Of a stretch of 64,000 nt of DNA, positions 61,787 through 64,000 are shown one piece after another. The DNA comes from Roseibium limicola (GTDB taxonomy: Bacteria; Pseudomonadota; Alphaproteobacteria; Rhizobiales; Stappiaceae). Below the pieces are notes generated by a model that did no database searches, was not told where the DNA came from, and was given only the letters and a program-made list of their open reading frames with translations. Made by a program: the position numbers and the translations under genes. The stretch covers positions 1-64,000 of the forward strand of contig NZ_JAFLNF010000003.1 of NCBI RefSeq assembly GCF_017313085.1, read 5' to 3'. The number at the start of each line of letters is the position of its first letter. The first letter of the stretch is position 1.

Positions 61787-63349
61787 ATGGCCCCTCAGGC
61801 CCCCAGCTCAGATACCAACACCACTTCGGCTCACACCCGCACGGTCGTCAACCGTGAACGGGCAAAGCGCCGACGTGAGATGGCACGCACCCTGCGCACC
61901 GCGCGCAGTCATATCGGCCTGCGCGACCCTGACAGCAGTACCTTCGAACAAGAACGCCTGCATCTGTTTGCCGACACGCGTATCAGTTCGACGTTCGCCG
62001 TGCCACTTCTGGCGTTGGTGATTGCCGCCATCGCCAGCTTGTGGATCCACCCGGCACTGGTCGGCTGCTGGTTCGTCGGCACATTGTGCATGCACATCCT
62101 GACAGTTGCCACTTGCCGATCCTACGAGCGGGCCAGCTCTACCCGGCGCGCCAAACGTCCATGGCTGCGTCGGTTTGCACTTGGCGACCTGCTCTATGGC
62201 TGCTCATGGGCGGCATTCTTCCTGCTCCCCCGCCACACGGAGGTAAGCGACGGCTTTCTGGTTTTCCAGTTTGCCGCGATGTTGATCGTCGTGGCGATGA
62301 ACACAATGCAATCGGCAACCCTGCCGCGCGCGCTTCTGGCGGGTACACTGCCCGTGTCTCTGACCTTGACGGCGACCTTCCTTCAGCATCCCGAACCGAT
62401 GCAGTTCACGTTGGCCGCGATGGCGCTGGGATCGCAAGGCTTCTTCCTGATCCTCGGCAACCAGCTTTTGAAAAACGCCAACACGATGCTGGAATACCGG
62501 GCGGAGAAGGACCACCTGATCGCCGAGCTGGAAACAGCCAACGCCATGTCGGACGAATCCAGACGTCGGGCTGAGGAAGCCAATCTTGCGAAGTCACGCT
62601 TCCTGGCCACCATGAGCCATGAGTTGCGAACGCCGCTGAACGCCATCCTGGGCTTTTCGGAGGTGATGAAGGATGAAATCCTCGGGACTATGCAGAACCC
62701 GACCTACAAGTCCTACGCCGCAGACATTCATTCCTCGGGCTCACATTTGTTGAACCTGATCAATGAGATCCTCGACCTGTCCCGCGTCGAGGCCGGACGT
62801 TATGAGCTGCACGAAGGGTTCCTGGACCTGCCGGATCTGGCTGAAGACTGCATGGCCATGATGCAGATCCGCGCCAAGTCGAAGAATATTGAACTGATCG
62901 AAACCCATGATGTGGACATCGGCCGAGTGTGGGCGGATGAGCGCGCCCTGCGGCAAGTGATCCTCAACCTGATGTCGAACGCCATCAAGTTCACTCCGGT
63001 CGACGGCCGTGTCGAAGTTCGAATGGAAAGCACCTCCCACGGCGGGATCCGCATCAGCGTCTCAGACAATGGGCCCGGAATTCCGGAGACGGAGCTTCCC
63101 GTGGTTTTGCAGGCCTTTGGCCAGGGATCAGTTGCCATTCAAAGCGCCGAACCCGGAACCGGCCTCGGCCTGTCCATCGTGCAGGCCTTGGTTGCCATGC
63201 ACGGCGGCACCTTCAAGCTGACGTCCAAGGTGCGTCAGGGCACCAACGCCAGCTTTACCCTGCCCGCTTCACGGCTTTCGAGCGAGGCGCCGGCGCTTTT
63301 CGACGCGGTACCAGCCTTCGACGAAGAAGACGCCCGTCGCACCGCCTGA
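61787..63349 (+). CDS. Sensor histidine kinase, PleC/PdhS-like
   Basis: The 520-aa kinase has an N-terminal basic cytoplasmic stretch and membrane helices (about 65-225, probably six). A coiled-coil linker (about 228-265) follows. The HisKA domain has MSHELRTPLNAILGFSEVMKDEILG (phosphorylated histidine about residue 281), followed by HATPase_c with NLMSNAIKF, DNGPGIPE and GTGLGLSIV. The H-box sequence and helical arrangement resemble the PleC/DivJ/PdhS family that controls polarity and cell cycle through DivK in alphaproteobacteria. No response regulator is nearby, which is also typical. Signal and partner are unknown. Confidence 0.88.
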   Translation: MAPQAPSSDTNTTSAHTRTVVNRERAKRRREMARTLRTARSHIGLRDPDSSTFEQERLHLFADTRISSTFAVPLLALVIAAIASLWIHPALVGCWFVGTLCMHILTVATCRSYERASSTRRAKRPWLRRFALGDLLYGCSWAAFFLLPRHTEVSDGFLVFQFAAMLIVVAMNTMQSATLPRALLAGTLPVSLTLTATFLQHPEPMQFTLAAMALGSQGFFLILGNQLLKNANTMLEYRAEKDHLIAELETANAMSDESRRRAEEANLAKSRFLATMSHELRTPLNAILGFSEVMKDEILGTMQNPTYKSYAADIHSSGSHLLNLINEILDLSRVEAGRYELHEGFLDLPDLAEDCMAMMQIRAKSKNIELIETHDVDIGRVWADERALRQVILNLMSNAIKFTPVDGRVEVRMESTSHGGIRISVSDNGPGIPETELPVVLQAFGQGSVAIQSAEPGTGLGLSIVQALVAMHGGTFKLTSKVRQGTNASFTLPASRLSSEAPALFDAVPAFDEEDARRTA

Positions 63350-63420
63350 GCGCCGCGACCTGGGCCGAGTTCCCCGCTGCGCAGATACTAATGCGCCTGG
63401 TGAGCTAACAGTGATGCGGG

Positions 63421-64000
63421 TCAGGCGTCCTTGGAGCTGACCCCAGCCTGCAAGAAGGTTGCCATGCCATTGTGAGTTTCGGCAGCTGCCTTGACGATGC
63501 CCGCGGCCAGAGCGGCTCCTGTGCCCTCACCCAAGCGCATTCCGAAATCAAGCAGAGCTTCCTTGCCCATGGTCTCCAGTGCCCGCCGGTGCCCGGCTTC
63601 AGCCGAAATATGAGCGAACTGGCAATGGTCGAGGCCAGTCGGATCCATGGCGTAAACGACAGCTGCCGCTGCGGTGGTGACAAAGCCGTCAACCAGCACA
63701 GGCACCCGCTGCAGACGGGCGGCCACAATCAGGCCTGCCATGGCGGCAATCTCGCGACCGCCAATCTTGCGCAGCACCTCAAGCGGATCTTTTTCGTTAC
63801 CCAATCGGGCAATGGCCTGTTCGACTGCTTCGCGCTTGCGCGCAAGACCGGCATCGTCAACACCAGTGCCGCGACCGATCCAGTCAGCAGCCTGACCACC
63901 AAAGAGACCATTGAGAACAGCTGCTGCAACCGTTGTGTTGCCAATGCCCATCTCACCCAGACAGATGAGATCCACGCCGCCAGCCAGAGCCTCCATGCCG
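63421..64000 (-). CDS. cobT: Nicotinate-nucleotide-dimethylbenzimidazole phosphoribosyltransferase (3' part; 5' end cut by window)
   Basis: CobT makes alpha-ribazole phosphate for the lower ligand of cobalamin. About 193 C-terminal residues are in the window. The GEMGIGNTT motif, the GRGTGVDDAGL segment, GFVTTAAAA, GLDHCQFAHISAEAGH and the final GMRLGEGTGAALAAGIVKAA (catalytic glutamate region) fit the family exactly. The start lies beyond position 64000. It converges with the histidine kinase gene, 71 bp between the stops. Confidence 0.93.
   Translation of the reverse strand, partial: GMEALAGGVDLICLGEMGIGNTTVAAAVLNGLFGGQAADWIGRGTGVDDAGLARKREAVEQAIARLGNEKDPLEVLRKIGGREIAAMAGLIVAARLQRVPVLVDGFVTTAAAAVVYAMDPTGLDHCQFAHISAEAGHRRALETMGKEALLDFGMRLGEGTGAALAAGIVKAAAETHNGMATFLQAGVSSKDA

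Overview
The window reads as chromosomal DNA from a Gram-negative alphaproteobacterium of the Hyphomicrobiales, plausibly a marine Stappiaceae-like organism (Roseibium/Labrenzia/Stappia type). This is inferred from Omp2-type (Porin_2) porins, a PleC/PdhS-like histidine kinase, CobT-type cobalamin synthesis and a large periplasmic formate dehydrogenase locus with the accessory genes typical of this group. No taxonomic search was run. No rRNA, tRNA, CRISPR array, transposase or prophage gene was recognised, so this is mostly core and metabolic DNA.

Layout. (1) 0-9.9 kb: a MerR regulator with a 19-bp-spacer promoter and an overlapping carboxymuconolactone-decarboxylase-like gene, recO, a membrane GGDEF-EAL protein, parC, smpB, dapA and an alpha/beta hydrolase. 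(2) 9.9-14.7 kb: three tandem paralogous porins on the minus strand, with long A+T-rich leaders and shared leader elements. (3) 15.5-22 kb: a solitary ParA ATPase, a lytic transglycosylase and a phosphonate ABC transporter (phnC-phnD-phnE-phnE) preceded by a Pho box. (4) 22.5-26 kb: an L,D-transpeptidase, a small c-type cytochrome, a DUF971 protein and a photolyase.

(5) 25.9-54.1 kb: a molybdenum/formate region. The minus-strand run from torD (43.9 kb) to DUF6352 (33.4 kb) encodes a TorD-like chaperone, a TAT-signal peptide, FdhA, FdhB, a small lipoprotein, cytochrome b FdhC, a WD40-cytochrome c fusion, a 57-aa membrane protein, DUF6494, a biotin/lipoate-ligase-like protein, DUF6505 and DUF6352. 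DUF3305, DUF3306 and a 704-aa polyferredoxin lie just beyond two interposed transporters. Cofactor genes flank it: moaA on one side, and fdhD-mobA-mobB-moeA (three ATGA stop/start overlaps) on the other. An Mrp-type Fe-S carrier is also adjacent. Together these make, sulfurate, insert and electrically connect an exported Mo/W-bis-MGD formate dehydrogenase.

(6) 46-64 kb: a TAT-exported 2',3'-cyclic nucleotidase, an SDR, a GNAT acetyltransferase and a BenE transporter (these four lie before fdhD), then a polar amino acid ABC transporter without a local ATPase, a MetC-like lyase, a LysR regulator divergent from a 53-codon ORF, terminator and dehydrogenase, an Lrp regulator, a uracil-DNA glycosylase-like protein, a histidine kinase and the 3' part of cobT at the right edge.

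The least explained part is the downstream half of the formate dehydrogenase operon, where several small or uncharacterised proteins are tightly packed behind the catalytic subunits.
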